Of a DNA stretch of 64,000 nt, positions 47,352 through 58,014 are shown in pieces. This DNA is from Vibrio chagasii (GTDB lineage: Bacteria; Pseudomonadota; Gammaproteobacteria; Enterobacterales; Vibrionaceae). The number at the start of each line of letters is the position of its first letter. Within the stretch, counting starts at the first letter, position 1. Where the stretch lies: positions 806,001 through 870,000 of the forward strand of contig NZ_AP025466.1 of the NCBI RefSeq assembly GCF_024347355.1. The letters run 5' to 3'. The position numbers were made by a program, and so were the translations under genes. The notes below the pieces were generated by a model, which was given only the letters and a program-made list of their open reading frames with translations, had not been told where the DNA came from and searched no databases.

Positions 47352-47375
47352 AAGCGCCGTTGATACGGTGCTTTA
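47352..47375. terminator. Weak hairpin between convergent genes
   Basis: AAGCGCCGT-TGAT-ACGGTGCTT forms a stem with a G-T pair, followed by TATA. It lies between the LysR stop (47342) and the aldehyde dehydrogenase stop (47415). Confidence 0.5.
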
Positions 47376-47414
47376 TACTGAGTCAAATAGTCCCCTGAAT
47401 CCATTTTAGTGTAA

Positions 47415-48935
47415 TCAGAAAAAGCCTAGCGGATTCGTATCATAGCTGATCAACAAGTTCTTCGTATTCTGGTAGTGATCGAGCATCATCTTGTGTGTCT
47501 CACGACCGATGCCTGATTTCTTGTATCCACCAAAGGCCGCGTGTGCTGGGTACGCATGGTAACAGTTCACCCAAATACGCCCCGCTTCAATGTTGCGACC
47601 CATGCGGTAAGCAAGGTTGGCATCACGCGTCCATACACCTGCACCCAAACCATATTCAGTATCGTTGGCAATTTCCAACGCTTCAGCTTCATCTTTAAAG
47701 GTAGTCACCGCGATAACTGGGCCAAAGATCTCCTCTTGGAAGACGCGCATCTTGTTATTGCCTTCGAGCATGGTTGGTTGAATATAATAACCATTACCCA
47801 GATCATCTGGTTGCTGCGCGATTTCACCACCAGTTAACACTTTCGCCCCCTCTTGACGACCAATCTCTAGATAGCTAAGAATCTTATCGAACTGCTCTTG
47901 AGAGGCTTGTGCGCCAACCTGAGTGTCAGTGTCTAACGGGTTACCTTGCTTGATGGTTTGAGCGCGCTCGACAACTTTGGTGATGAACTTGTCGTAGACC
48001 GATTCGTGGATCAACACACGCGATGGACAGGTACACACCTCACCTTGGTTAAAGAACGCCAGCAGCATGCCTTCTACACACTTATCTAGGTACTCATCTT
48101 CATAATCAAAAATGTCTGGGAAGTAGATGTTTGGAGACTTACCGCCAAGCTCAACGGTTGATGGAATCAAGCTTTCAGCTGCACATTTCAAAATATGGTG
48201 GCCGACTTCTGTTGAGCCAGTAAACGCCAATTTAGCCAAGCGGTCACTAGTTGCTAACGCTTGACCTGCTTCGCTACCAAAACCATTCACGATGTTGACC
48301 ACACCTGCAGGCAGAAGGTCAGCGATCTTCTCCATCATCACCAAAATCGATGTTGGTGTTTGCTCGGCTGGCTTCATCACCACACAACAGCCTGCTGCCA
48401 GTGCAGGGGCCAATTTCCAAGCCGCCATTAAGATTGGGAAGTTCCAAGGAATGATCTGCCCTACCACGCCAATTGGCTCTGGGAAGTGGTAGCTTGCAGT
48501 GTTTGAATCAAGCTCGGCTGCGCTGCCTTCTTGCGCTCGAATACAGCCCGCAAAGTAGCGAAAATGATCGACAATCAACGGAATGTCTGCCGCCAGAGTT
48601 TCACGCACTGGTTTGCCGTTTTCCCATGTCTCAGCAACTGCGATCTCTTCTAGGTTTGCTTCAATGCGGTCAGCAATTTTAAGTAGGATATTCGAACGCT
48701 CTGTCACACTGGTCGCAGCCCAACTCGCACGAGCTGCATGCGCCGCATCGAGTGCTAAGCTAATGTCCGCCTCGGTTGAGCGCGCGACTTGGCAATACAC
48801 CTGACCATTCACGGGAGACGTATTATCAAAATACTCGCCGCTGACAGGCTTCACCCACTCACCACCGATAAAGTTATCGTATTGAGCTTTAAAGTTCACC
48901 ACTGCGTTGTCACTACCCGGCTGTGCGTAAATCAT
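47415..48935 (-). CDS. NAD-dependent aldehyde dehydrogenase (AldB/ExaC-like)
   Basis: 506 residues, full length. It shows the catalytic Cys in [17 protein letters not shown], the Glu in [13 protein letters not shown], the cofactor-binding [11 protein letters not shown], and the FEEEIFGPV-type segment [13 protein letters not shown]. The second Cys next to the nucleophile (CTC) is typical of the ExaC/AldB group, which oxidises acetaldehyde and glycolaldehyde. A -24/-12 promoter and the divergent AcoR-like activator gene indicate sigma-54 control in response to an alcohol, acetoin or aldehyde signal. Confidence 0.93.
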   Translation of the reverse strand: MIYAQPGSDNAVVNFKAQYDNFIGGEWVKPVSGEYFDNTSPVNGQVYCQVARSTEADISLALDAAHAARASWAATSVTERSNILLKIADRIEANLEEIAVAETWENGKPVRETLAADIPLIVDHFRYFAGCIRAQEGSAAELDSNTASYHFPEPIGVVGQIIPWNFPILMAAWKLAPALAAGCCVVMKPAEQTPTSILVMMEKIADLLPAGVVNIVNGFGSEAGQALATSDRLAKLAFTGSTEVGHHILKCAAESLIPSTVELGGKSPNIYFPDIFDYEDEYLDKCVEGMLLAFFNQGEVCTCPSRVLIHESVYDKFITKVVERAQTIKQGNPLDTDTQVGAQASQEQFDKILSYLEIGRQEGAKVLTGGEIAQQPDDLGNGYYIQPTMLEGNNKMRVFQEEIFGPVIAVTTFKDEAEALEIANDTEYGLGAGVWTRDANLAYRMGRNIEAGRIWVNCYHAYPAHAAFGGYKKSGIGRETHKMMLDHYQNTKNLLISYDTNPLGFF

Positions 48936-49093
48936 AGTTAGATCCTTCTTAGATGTGTTTTTCGTTATTAAGCGAGAGCTGTCTTATTTTTGTGGCGACT
49001 TCTCTTGAGACAAGAACTCATGACAATACGCCTATGTTTATGCTTTCTGTTTAAAACACTGATACTTCGTGCTTTCTTCACAACAAGAACAAC

Positions 49094-49108
49094 GCAAATC
49101 ACACGCCA
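49094..49108 (-). promoter_or_regulatory. Sigma-54 (-24/-12) promoter of the aldehyde dehydrogenase gene
   Basis: On the minus strand TGGCGTGTGATTTGC has GG and GC separated by ten bases, as required for sigma-54 (consensus TGGCACN5TTGCW). It lies about 160 bp before the start codon. Inverted TGTTCCA/TGGAACA-like repeats further upstream (49180-49260) are candidate activator sites for the divergent regulator. Confidence 0.75.
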
Positions 49109-49262
49109 CAACCTCAAAACTTGTTGTTAATAAATTGTAAAATTATGATTACCAAACATTTACAACCCAAAGTGAGTTGGCATTGAACAGCTGTATGGAA
49201 ACCAATCCAATGTTCAACTGTTCCAATTTGGTACACTCTCACTGTTACGACATGGAACAGTC

Positions 49263-51050
49263 ATGCACCTTCAACAAGCAAACACCTCAGATTGGCTTTC
49301 ATCGTCTTGGCACCGCAGCACAGAAGCGGGGCTAAAACAGAGACGTCTTCCCGAAGATATTCGCCTGCCACAGTCGATTCTCAAGCAGCGACGTCATCAG
49401 TCATCGAGCTTGATTCAAATCGTCGAGCGCAATGCACTGCCTCTGTTTAACCAGATGTTTGCACGTACCGACAGTCGTTTGATCTTAACCGACATTGAAG
49501 GGGTGATTCTCGCTAGTTGGGGACAAGAGCGGTTCAAGGAAAAACTGACTTCGATTGCACTCAGCTCTGGAGCGTGTTGGCAGGAACAACTCAAAGGGAC
49601 CAACGCCATTGGCACGGCGATCGTGGAAGCTAAACCTGTAACCATCATTGGTGAGCAGCACTTCATCCACCAGCATCGATTTATCAGTTGTTCAGCAAGC
49701 CCAGTGTTTGATCATCAAGGGCAAATGGTTGGCGTATTGGACATTACCAGTGAGCAGCAGCAACACGATAGTTCGGTGCAACTGCTCGTTCAAAATATGG
49801 CTCAGCTTGTTGGGAATCAATTATTGAGCCATATACCACAAGGCACGACTCGCATTGATCTCGCGTGTGAGAAATCGCTACTTCATAGTGGTTGGCAAGG
49901 GATTGTGATAGCCAACGAAGCTGGAGAGGTGGTCGCGCAAAATCAGGTCGCTTCACAACTATTGGATCAAACCTCGATCGTCGGTGAGAGTATCGACACC
50001 CTCTTCAACCGAACTTCAATTGATGCACCTTTTGTGTTTAAAAAACAGCACCTAAAACGCCCAACAGCCAAGCGCACACGCTCTCTTTCCGCATCGTGTG
50101 ATTTACACCATGGTGAACAACAGATAGAACACGCTTGGCAGCAGGCCAATAAGGTTATCGACAAAGGCATTAGCCTATTAATCCTTGGTGAAACCGGTGT
50201 CGGAAAGGGCGAGTTTGTTAAGGCTTTACACAAGCAAAGCCAGCGTAAATCGTCGCCCTTAGTCGCGGTGAATTGTGGTGCACTACCGAAAGATCTTATC
50301 GAATCTGAATTGTTTGGTTACGCGCCGGGGGCTTTTACAGGCGCAAGCCACAAAGGATTCCAAGGTAAGATCCGCCAAGCAGATAAGGGAATTCTGTTTC
50401 TAGATGAGATCGCCGACATGCCATTAGAGGCTCAATGTCGATTGCTGCATGTTCTGCAAGACAAATCCGTGGTGCCTGTCGGTTCCAATCAGAGCTACCA
50501 AGTCGATTGCCAGATCATCGCTGCCACTCACAAAAACCTCGAGCAGTTAGTCGCAACCGGTGAGTTTAGGCAAGACCTGTATTACAGACTCAATGGCTTA
50601 GCCTTTACCTTGCCAAGCTTGCAACAGCGACAAGATAAGCATGCTTTAATCGAGCATATTCATCGTAAATACGCTGAAGATGAGCGAACAATCTGCCCGC
50701 ATTTGATGGGGTTGCTATGCGCCTATTCATGGCCGGGTAATATCCGCGAGTTAGACAACCTACTTAAAGTCGCCACTTTACTGGCAAACGACGAACCACA
50801 ACTCACACTCGAGCATGTGCCCAGCCATCTAGCTCAACACCTCACGTCGTTAGCGCATGATAATCACCACCAATCGACAACCTCTAATGCCATAAAAGGT
50901 ACAGCGAGTAACGATTTAAGAAGCACCGTTGAAGAAACCTTGTTGCAAACTTATCAAGCCAACCAAGGCAACATCAGTAAGACGTCACGCATACTTGGTA
51001 TCAGCCGTAATACGATTTATCGAAAACTAAAAAGCTTAGGCATTCTCTAA
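49263..51050 (+). CDS. AcoR-like sigma-54-dependent transcriptional activator
   Basis: 595 residues. An N-terminal ~200-residue sensor of the AcoR type with a GAF-like fold (SRLILTDIEGVILASWGQERF, GTNAIGTAIVEAKPV), a middle linker, then the AAA+ domain: GETGVGKGEFVKALH (Walker A), the sigma-54-contact loop GAFTGA in YAPGAFTGASHKGF, Walker B GILFLDEIADMP, and a Fis-type HTH at the C-terminus (ISKTSRILGISRNTIYRKLKSLG). It lies head-to-head with the aldehyde dehydrogenase gene and very likely activates it, as AldR and AcoR do. Confidence 0.93.
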   Translation: MHLQQANTSDWLSSSWHRSTEAGLKQRRLPEDIRLPQSILKQRRHQSSSLIQIVERNALPLFNQMFARTDSRLILTDIEGVILASWGQERFKEKLTSIALSSGACWQEQLKGTNAIGTAIVEAKPVTIIGEQHFIHQHRFISCSASPVFDHQGQMVGVLDITSEQQQHDSSVQLLVQNMAQLVGNQLLSHIPQGTTRIDLACEKSLLHSGWQGIVIANEAGEVVAQNQVASQLLDQTSIVGESIDTLFNRTSIDAPFVFKKQHLKRPTAKRTRSLSASCDLHHGEQQIEHAWQQANKVIDKGISLLILGETGVGKGEFVKALHKQSQRKSSPLVAVNCGALPKDLIESELFGYAPGAFTGASHKGFQGKIRQADKGILFLDEIADMPLEAQCRLLHVLQDKSVVPVGSNQSYQVDCQIIAATHKNLEQLVATGEFRQDLYYRLNGLAFTLPSLQQRQDKHALIEHIHRKYAEDERTICPHLMGLLCAYSWPGNIRELDNLLKVATLLANDEPQLTLEHVPSHLAQHLTSLAHDNHHQSTTSNAIKGTASNDLRSTVEETLLQTYQANQGNISKTSRILGISRNTIYRKLKSLGIL

Positions 51051-51162
51051 TAATGAAAACAGGAGATCATAACCTGCCCTTTCATTATCGAAAATAAAAC
51101 TCACTTCCAGTGAGACGTTTTGCCCTCTGATTCGTAATGCTTGAAAACGAAAGAGGGCTCAG

Positions 51163-52656
51163 ATGCAAACAATCAACATAGTGTGGCTAAAGCGTGATTT
51201 AAGACTCACCGACCACGCACCTTTACAACACGCTTTATCAGGTCACCCCCCAACGATATTGCTCTACATTTTCGAACCTATGCTGCTAAACAATGCCCAC
51301 TACTCTGAGCGACATTGGCGGTTTGTTTGGCAGTCGCTGCAATGCATGAATCGGTCGCTGAAAGAGTATGGACATCAGGTTTCAATACTTCATGGCAGTG
51401 CGATGGACTGCTTCAAAGCGATTCAATCTCGTTACCGCATCAAAAACGTCTTCTCTCATCAAGAGATAGGATTAAATTGCACTTTTGAGCGTGACAGAGA
51501 ACTCTCTGCTTGGTTTACAGATCACAACATCCCATGGCAAGAGTTCGCACAAGGCGCTGTCGTAAGAGGGTCGAAAGACAGAATCGGTTGGGACAAGCAC
51601 TGGAACAATGTCATGCGTGCTCCCATAGAAGAAAATCAGTTAACGACAGAATCACTACATACCCTTGATGCACAGGAGCTTATATTCGCAATCGAGCCTC
51701 CACCAGCTTGGTTAACCAAAGTTAAAGGCATACAAACGGGTGGAAGCGCACTGGCATGGGCAACATTAAATGACTTCTTTGAGCGCCGTGGTCGCGATTA
51801 CTATCGCAGCATCTCAAGCCCAGAAGCTTCACGACATGCCTGTACACGTCTATCCCCATATTTGGCTTGGGGCAATATATCGCTGCGTGAGGTTTATCAA
51901 CACCTGTTGGGGCACTGGCAAGTCGCAGGGTTTCGTCGCAGCTTGATTGCGCTCTCATCAAGGCTTCACTGGCACTGTCATTTCATGCAGAAGTTTGAAT
52001 CGGAATGCGCGATGGAATATCGCTGTATCAATCACGCCTACGAAGCACTCTTGCAAAAAGAGACGGTAAAAGATCCGATACATCTTCAGGCATGGAAGAT
52101 GGGGATGACAGGTGTGCCATTGGTCGATGCCTGTATGCGCTGCCTACATCATACGGGGTACATTAATTTCCGCATGCGCTCAATGCTGGTGAGCTTTCTC
52201 ACTCACCATATGAACATGGACTGGCGTGATGGTGTCACACACTTAGCGCAGCTGTTCCTCGATTTTGAACCCGGCATTCATTACCCACAGTTTCAAATGC
52301 AAGCTGGGGTAACGGGCATCAACACCATCCGAATTTACAACCCAACAAAGCAAGCCCTAGAGCACGATTCCGATGGGGACTTCATCCGAAAATGGGTACC
52401 CGAACTTTTAGACATACCCACTCCACTTCTGTTTGAGCCTTGGAAGATGACACCTATGGAAGTCATGATGCACGAGCTTGAACCAGACTCCCCTTACCTT
52501 AATCCAGTCGTCGACCTCGAAGTGAGCGCCAAGGAAGCACGAGTGCGTTTATGGTCATGGAGAAAGCTGACGGAAGTGAAACAAGAACGCAGTCGTATTT
52601 TGTCACGCCACGTTAGGCCACCGAAGAAACAAAGCAAAACAACACGGGCAAGCTAA
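51163..52656 (+). CDS. Cryptochrome/DNA photolyase family protein
   Basis: 497 residues. N-terminal photolyase domain with [19 protein letters not shown] and an FAD-binding C-terminal domain carrying [45 protein letters not shown] and [16 protein letters not shown], which match FAD-contacting regions. It repairs UV photoproducts or senses blue light; activity class (CPD, 6-4 or cryptochrome) cannot be fixed from these motifs. The tail after ~475 is basic ([16 protein letters not shown]). Single-gene unit. Confidence 0.88.
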   Translation: MQTINIVWLKRDLRLTDHAPLQHALSGHPPTILLYIFEPMLLNNAHYSERHWRFVWQSLQCMNRSLKEYGHQVSILHGSAMDCFKAIQSRYRIKNVFSHQEIGLNCTFERDRELSAWFTDHNIPWQEFAQGAVVRGSKDRIGWDKHWNNVMRAPIEENQLTTESLHTLDAQELIFAIEPPPAWLTKVKGIQTGGSALAWATLNDFFERRGRDYYRSISSPEASRHACTRLSPYLAWGNISLREVYQHLLGHWQVAGFRRSLIALSSRLHWHCHFMQKFESECAMEYRCINHAYEALLQKETVKDPIHLQAWKMGMTGVPLVDACMRCLHHTGYINFRMRSMLVSFLTHHMNMDWRDGVTHLAQLFLDFEPGIHYPQFQMQAGVTGINTIRIYNPTKQALEHDSDGDFIRKWVPELLDIPTPLLFEPWKMTPMEVMMHELEPDSPYLNPVVDLEVSAKEARVRLWSWRKLTEVKQERSRILSRHVRPPKKQSKTTRAS

Positions 52657-53033
52657 TACAACGTGTTCCCTCTTTAAATCACTTATAAAAAGAGTGGTAA
52701 TTCATTGGGTTAAATAAATTTAATTGTGATCGTCGTCATATAATGAGTAATAGACTCGCGGTCACAAACTAGAGAGGCAAAATTGCAGCCTTACTAAAAC
52801 ATTAAACTCACCTAATCATCACTAAAACTAATAAATACATAAAGTTAGCGATTACTAAATGATGATTTTCATATTCATCTAAGCGTTGCGAGCAAAGCCA
52901 AAACTGCACATTATGCAATCTTGTTTATATTTTTGATCTCTCTATTCTTTTTGTGTTCATTTTTTTGCATTTTCCGTTCACTTATCTTGTTTAAAATCTC
53001 TGCAAACTACCACTATTTAGCTAGAGAGATCAT
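52657..53033. other. Gene-free spacer before the chemoreceptor gene
   Basis: AT-rich, no supported gene and no convincing hairpin. AGAGAGATCAT at 53023-53033 precedes the receptor ATG. Confidence 0.5.
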
Positions 53034-55148
53034 ATGTTTAACAGTATACGAACGCGAATTGCGGTGAGTGCGGGCGGGGCGATGGCTTTCACCCTGTTGA
53101 TCGCAATGGGCATGACCACTAGCGCTTTTACTGATGTGAACAAACAAGTCACAGAGAAAGTAAAACTACAGTTAACCGATGCTACGACAACCGACTTACA
53201 AAATACGGCACTTCAGCAAGGGTTAAACATTTCCAACCAACTGAACCCGGTACTAGCCAACTTAACACAAGCACGTTCAATCATTGAGTTGAGTTCAGAA
53301 ACGGACGCTAGCGCAGACCTTATCGTTAAACAGTTTACTGCCGCGCTAGAAGCACAAAACAAAGCCGTATTTGCCGGCTACATGGTGTGGGAAAACAAGA
53401 CTTGGCCACAACAAACCGATCTCAATGACGAAAACAGCTTGGACAGCGAATTAGGCTTTAATAGTCAGGGCTACCTTGCCCCTTTCTTCTCTCCCAATGA
53501 CGAAAACAGCTTTGACGCGGTCGCAATGGAGAGCTACAGCAATACCGAGCTAAACAGCAATGGTGAACGCAAAGACGACTGGCACTTAATGCCTTACCAA
53601 ACCGGTAAAACATTCGTAATGGAGCCGTACTTCTATCCGGTTCGTGGTAAGCAAGAACTCATCACGACCATCAGCCAGCCGATTAAGCAAAACGGTAAGA
53701 TCATCGGCTCACTTGGCTTCGATTTGTCACTTCATGAACTGCAAAGCCAGAGTGAAGGTCTTGCTCGTCACCTATTCGACGGACAAGGTAGAATCCTCAT
53801 CACTTCATGGAAAGGTATCACCCTAGCCAACAGCAGCGCTGGAAACATGGTGGGTAAGAAAGTCTCGCCAGAGCTAGAAAAAGAATGGTCGCGAGTTCAG
53901 TCTATCGCTAAACAGTCTGGGGCTGGGTTGATTACATTTGGCGGAGAGGAATACGCCATAACTGCAATCGAAACTAGCGACGCACCGTGGGTAGTCATGG
54001 TGTCGGTTCCCAGTAGTCACCTTGCAAAAAGTGTCGACGAATACACCCAGTGGAGTGATGAACAGAATTCGAAAGCGCTTGAAAAAGGTGTGTGGGCGGG
54101 GATCGTCGCCGTTCTTCTAGGCATCATCTCAATGGCATTGATTGCCAACTCTCTGGGCAAAGTTCTCAATAACTTGGTCGAGCGATTCAAAGATGCCGCA
54201 CAGGGCGAAGGCGATTTAACCTACCGCATCGAAGTAAAAGGAAAAGATGAGACCGCGCAACTGGCTCACTGGTTCAATACCTTCCTATCTCGCATACAAG
54301 AGATGCTGCTTACTGTAATGGCGACAGCAGACCAAGTCGATAAGAATGCGACTGAGGGTCAAGCGCGTGCAGAGGTATCCCGTGACCAGTTGAACGCTCA
54401 AGTAAACGAAGTGAACTCACTCGCCACTGCAATCAATGAGATGAGTGCCACTGCACAAGAAGTAGCGAACTCAGCCGTTCAAGCCGCTGCGGCCGCTAGC
54501 CAGGTACAAAGTAATAGCCTTAACGGCATGACACGCATGGACAATGCCGCCAGCGCAGTTGATAGCTTAGCCATTCAAGTGAATGATGCGCAGCAACAAA
54601 CGCAAAATTTGGTCGATTCGAGCACCGCTATTCAAGGTATTTTGAGCGAAATTGGGGGGATTGCAGAACAAACGAACCTACTGGCTCTGAACGCTGCCAT
54701 TGAGGCTGCTCGCGCGGGTTCAGCAGGGCGAGGCTTTGCGGTGGTGGCCGATGAAGTGCGTAATCTAGCAAACCGTACTCAAGGTTCGACCGAAGAGATT
54801 CGCTCAATGCTAGCGCGCCTAGAGCAAGAGACCCAATCTATCGTGGTATTGATGGAACAAAGTCAAAAGCAAGCGAATGATACCAAGGGCGAAACTCAAG
54901 CAGCACATTTAGCGCTGTCTGAGATTAACCAAGCCATTGAAGTCATCAACGACATGAACAATCAAATCGCTTCTGCAGCTGAAGAGCAAAGTTCAGTATC
55001 TGAAGAGATTAACCGTAATGTCGTCATCATTAACGACACCGCTGTGGAAGTGATGGACACCATGACATCCTCGGTAGAAATCAGTAATGAGCTGACAGTA
55101 AAAGCCGGAGATTTACACGGAGAGTTGAGCAAATTTAAGCTCTCGTAA
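53034..55148 (+). CDS. Methyl-accepting chemotaxis protein with periplasmic dCache-type sensor
   Basis: 704 residues. TM1 at 8-30, a ~310-residue periplasmic sensor with dCache-type features ([42 protein letters not shown]), TM2 near 350-372, HAMP to about 425, and the kinase-control hairpin [20 protein letters not shown] with [18 protein letters not shown]. Methylation-helix Q/E-rich segments flank the tip. Attractant or repellent unknown; dCache domains often bind amino acids, polyamines or carboxylates. Ends in a strong terminator. Confidence 0.93.
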   Translation: MFNSIRTRIAVSAGGAMAFTLLIAMGMTTSAFTDVNKQVTEKVKLQLTDATTTDLQNTALQQGLNISNQLNPVLANLTQARSIIELSSETDASADLIVKQFTAALEAQNKAVFAGYMVWENKTWPQQTDLNDENSLDSELGFNSQGYLAPFFSPNDENSFDAVAMESYSNTELNSNGERKDDWHLMPYQTGKTFVMEPYFYPVRGKQELITTISQPIKQNGKIIGSLGFDLSLHELQSQSEGLARHLFDGQGRILITSWKGITLANSSAGNMVGKKVSPELEKEWSRVQSIAKQSGAGLITFGGEEYAITAIETSDAPWVVMVSVPSSHLAKSVDEYTQWSDEQNSKALEKGVWAGIVAVLLGIISMALIANSLGKVLNNLVERFKDAAQGEGDLTYRIEVKGKDETAQLAHWFNTFLSRIQEMLLTVMATADQVDKNATEGQARAEVSRDQLNAQVNEVNSLATAINEMSATAQEVANSAVQAAAAASQVQSNSLNGMTRMDNAASAVDSLAIQVNDAQQQTQNLVDSSTAIQGILSEIGGIAEQTNLLALNAAIEAARAGSAGRGFAVVADEVRNLANRTQGSTEEIRSMLARLEQETQSIVVLMEQSQKQANDTKGETQAAHLALSEINQAIEVINDMNNQIASAAEEQSSVSEEINRNVVIINDTAVEVMDTMTSSVEISNELTVKAGDLHGELSKFKLS

Positions 55149-55170
55149 TTCACCCTCTCTTCCATAAAAA

Positions 55171-55204
55171 CAAGGCCGAGAAACGCAATGTTCTCGGCCT
55201 TTCT
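55171..55204 (+). terminator. Intrinsic terminator
   Basis: AAGGCCGAGAA, an eight-base loop, then TTCTCGGCCTTTCT, shortly after the chemoreceptor stop. Confidence 0.9.
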
Positions 55205-55249
55205 ATTTATTGTTCACTCTCGAAATCAATGCCTCTCACCGAGCAAGAT

Positions 55250-56083
55250 CTAATTAGAATCCAATTCAACCAGCTGATTGAGTACCTCTTTGTCCAATAC
55301 TGGATGATACTTACTCGCGAGCAACAGTACGATGTCTACCGCAGGTAACGGCGGCATATCATCGAGAATCTTCAAATCAGGCGTGACACTGAGCTTGCCC
55401 ATCGCACCAATTGCCAATCCAGCTTTGACGATTGCACGCTGCGCTGAAGCCGTATTACTGCACGCTAAAAGCTGATATTGCGTATCTTGTTTGGTTAAAC
55501 CATTCACTGCCGCAGCATGGTATTTACAATCCGTCTGGAACAATGCGAGTGGGACAGTTTTAGAATCATCAAACACAAAATCAGAGCTGCTTATCCAAAC
55601 GCCCGCATCATTGGTTAGCCAATATCCCTCTTCACTATCGGGAGCGCGGGTCACAATCGCAGCATCAAGCCTACCATCATCAAGCCACTCTCTAAGCGTA
55701 ATACTCGGCAAGCTAAATACTTGAATGGAGCACGTGGGTTCTGCGTTCTGCAACAGCTTAATCACTTTCGGCAAGATGCTGTCGTTATAGTCTTCAGGGC
55801 AACCTAATCGCAGTGGCTGTTTGTCTTCATAACGCTTTACTTGTTTCAATGCCGTATTGTGGAGTGCGACGAGCTGCTCCGCATGAGAACGCAATGCCAA
55901 GCCCGCCTCAGTCAATACTAGGTTGCGTCCTTCCTTTTGAAACAGAGTAACGTTAAGTTCTTCCTCTAACTTACGCATCTGAGCGCTAAAGGCCGACTGG
56001 GTGCGATTAATCTGCTTTGCAGCACGTGTAAAACTGCTGGTCTCCACAAACGCAAGAAAGCCTCTCAACGCATCAATATCCAT
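55250..56083 (-). CDS. LysR-family transcriptional regulator
   Basis: 277 residues from the ATG at 56083 (MDIDALRGFLAFVETSSF), preceded by GGTGGTGAT; an ATG at 56101 adds six residues and lacks a site. HTH at 18-38 (SFTRAAKQINRTQSAFSAQMR), effector domain from about 90 (PLRLGCPEDYNDSILPKVI). It is divergent from the GST gene, a common LysR-target arrangement; this arrangement recurs in Vibrio, but the inducer is not known to me. Confidence 0.88.
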   Translation of the reverse strand: MDIDALRGFLAFVETSSFTRAAKQINRTQSAFSAQMRKLEEELNVTLFQKEGRNLVLTEAGLALRSHAEQLVALHNTALKQVKRYEDKQPLRLGCPEDYNDSILPKVIKLLQNAEPTCSIQVFSLPSITLREWLDDGRLDAAIVTRAPDSEEGYWLTNDAGVWISSSDFVFDDSKTVPLALFQTDCKYHAAAVNGLTKQDTQYQLLACSNTASAQRAIVKAGLAIGAMGKLSVTPDLKILDDMPPLPAVDIVLLLASKYHPVLDKEVLNQLVELDSN

Positions 56084-56199
56084 ATTGAAATCACCACCCA
56101 TCGTTTTTATTAATGTATTGCATCAAAATTATCCGTTAGTGCGCCGCAATAGAATCCCTTAAGCTCAAATGCATACCCACCAGACGCAAGGAAGCATTT

Positions 56200-56847
56200 A
56201 TGCAGCTTTATATCGCTAATCAGAACTACTCAACTTGGTCACTGCGCGCATGGCTAATATTCGATCACTACAACCTCGCCGCAGACGTCATCAAACTTAA
56301 GCTATTCACCCCAGATTTTTATAACACGTTAGCGAAAGTGACACCCACTGCAAAAGTGCCGACTCTGGTTGATGGTGACGTTGCAGTGTGGGATTCATTG
56401 GCGATTCTCGAATACGTTAACGATGCCTACCTAAACGGTACTGCATGGCCAAGTTCCATTGCTGAACGCGCCTTAGCCCGAGCTATCTCGGCAGAAATGC
56501 ATTCTGGTTTTTTCAACATCAGAAATGAGTTACCAATGAACTGCCGAGCCAAAAGAAAGCTGGTTTTGAGTGAAGGTGCCCAGAAAGATATTGCTCGCAT
56601 CGATGCCATTTGGTCTGAGCAAATGGAGAGATACCCAGAGGGTTGGCTATTTGGAGAATGGTCGATTGCCGATGCGATGTTTGCACCTCTAGCACTGCGA
56701 GTCGAAACCTACGGCATAAAGCTTTCGGATAAAGCCCAACAGTATCAACAACGTGTGTTGAATAGTCCGTCGATAAAGGAATGGTTGGCAGAGGCGAGTT
56801 TAGAAAAAGATATCGTTGAAGAAGACGAGGCAGGAGAGCCTGTTTAA
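56200..56847 (+). CDS. Glutathione S-transferase-like protein
   Basis: 215 residues. An N-terminal thioredoxin fold with LYIANQNYSTWSLRAWL (Ser at the usual catalytic position, STWS), cis-Pro segment KVPTLVDG, then D(V/A)WDSLAILEYV, followed by an all-helical C-terminal domain with FGEWSIADAMFAPLALRVETYG. Size and motifs fit a cytosolic GST; substrate unknown. Probably controlled by the divergent LysR protein. Confidence 0.9.
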   Translation: MQLYIANQNYSTWSLRAWLIFDHYNLAADVIKLKLFTPDFYNTLAKVTPTAKVPTLVDGDVAVWDSLAILEYVNDAYLNGTAWPSSIAERALARAISAEMHSGFFNIRNELPMNCRAKRKLVLSEGAQKDIARIDAIWSEQMERYPEGWLFGEWSIADAMFAPLALRVETYGIKLSDKAQQYQQRVLNSPSIKEWLAEASLEKDIVEEDEAGEPV

Positions 56848-56857
56848 CATGTAGCGA

Positions 56858-56892
56858 ATGAGTCTCGAATAACTTCGAGACTCATTGTTTTC
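56858..56892 (+). terminator. Intrinsic terminator of the GST gene
   Basis: ATGAGTCTCGAA-TAAC-TTCGAGACTCAT followed by TGTTTT, eleven bases after the stop codon. Confidence 0.88.
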
Positions 56893-56918
56893 ATAAGGGA
56901 ATACGATCTACTGACTCG

Positions 56919-57152
56919 CTATTCAGCAGTAACGCTCTCTTGGTGAACGTTCGCTTCAAATTCCAATATGTCACCCGGTTGGCACTCTAACACTTCACAC
57001 AACTTGTCTAGTGTCGATAGCCTTACCGCTTTGGCCTTGCCATTCTTTAACACCGACAAGTTGGCTTCGGTTATCCCAACCTCTTGTGCCAATGTCTTTA
57101 ATCGCATTTTTCGCTTGGCCATCATAATGTCTAAATTAATGCGGATAGTCAT
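56919..57152 (-). CDS. Small XRE/Cro-type HTH regulator (YozG-like)
   Basis: 77 residues from the ATG at 57152 with AGGA six bases before; longer frames lack a site. The HTH is LKTLAQEVGITEANLSVLKNGKAKAVRLSTLDKLCEVLECQPGDILEF. Such short Cro-type proteins pair with DUF2975 membrane proteins. It follows the DUF2975 gene by ten bases in one operon, and is the likely repressor acting on the perfect palindrome at 57772-57800. Confidence 0.88.
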   Translation of the reverse strand: MTIRINLDIMMAKRKMRLKTLAQEVGITEANLSVLKNGKAKAVRLSTLDKLCEVLECQPGDILEFEANVHQESVTAE

Positions 57153-57162
57153 GACAAGTCCT

Positions 57163-57711
57163 TTAAATCGTTTGGCTGTGCTCATCAGCCAGAATATAAC
57201 CTTCTTTCATCACCCATGAGATGATCAAAATTATTATACCTAATATAAGTGTCAAAAAGTCCATCCCCACAAAACTAATCTCAAAGATACGCTCACCTGG
57301 TGGATTATTGAACGACAAAATCACCGACATCAATGAACCATAGATAACCGACCCCAAAACCCAATAAAACAAGCTATACCCGAGCTTCTGGTATGACAGT
57401 GCATTTTCCAAAGAGAAGATTTCGCCTCGCTCATAGTTACGGAATAAACGTATCAGAACCAGTAGTGCGTATATCAGGATGCTAGACATCGCTAAGCTTG
57501 TGAACGCAGCAACCATTCTTGTTGTCATAGTAAGTGGCAACATCGTGTAACTCCCGATGTCATAAGTGAGGTAAAAAATACCAGTCGAACTTATAAAGTC
57601 ATAGGGAGTCTCAACGGTTAACCAGAAGTAGCACACCATGATAGGAGTAAGCACAAGAAAAGACTGCAATAGCATGCGAACACGTCGGCTTTGTTTTTGG
57701 ATGTTAGACAT
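57163..57711 (-). CDS. DUF2975 membrane protein
   Basis: 182 residues with four hydrophobic helices (about 14-33, 55-85, 107-130 and 148-168), soluble termini and a LFRNYERGEIFSLENALSYQKLGYSLFYWVLG segment characteristic of DUF2975. Function unknown, but it is widely found joined to a small HTH regulator, as here. The predicted operator lies just upstream of its start. Confidence 0.82.
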   Translation of the reverse strand: MSNIQKQSRRVRMLLQSFLVLTPIMVCYFWLTVETPYDFISSTGIFYLTYDIGSYTMLPLTMTTRMVAAFTSLAMSSILIYALLVLIRLFRNYERGEIFSLENALSYQKLGYSLFYWVLGSVIYGSLMSVILSFNNPPGERIFEISFVGMDFLTLILGIIILIISWVMKEGYILADEHSQTI

Positions 57712-57771
57712 AGTTAATGTTCCTGTTAAGTTTACAGGAGGATACTAAGATCAAAACAAACGATGATCAAC

Positions 57772-57800
57772 AATAAATTATCGTTTTGCGATAATTTATT
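57772..57800. promoter_or_regulatory. Perfect 12-bp palindrome upstream of the DUF2975-HTH operon
   Basis: AATAAATTATCG (57772-57783), a five-base spacer and CGATAATTTATT (57789-57800) are exact inverted repeats, 61 bp before the DUF2975 ATG. Placement and symmetry fit autoregulation by the Cro-type product of 56919-57152; no T-run follows, so it is not a terminator. Confidence 0.7.
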
Positions 57801-58014
57801 TCCTTTTAGCATCTTAACAAAGCAAATAAAAAAGTGTTAGATTTATCCGTTAATGATGAAGGTTCTAGCTCACTCTCGAGTCGATTCACTTAGCCACCGG
57901 TCACCTGAACCTTTACCCAAATCGCAATAATTTTGTCGACTGTGATCGCCTAATCACAATGTGCAGACCTGATTGTTTATATTCAAGCAAATTCAATTCA
58001 TTAAGATAAACATC

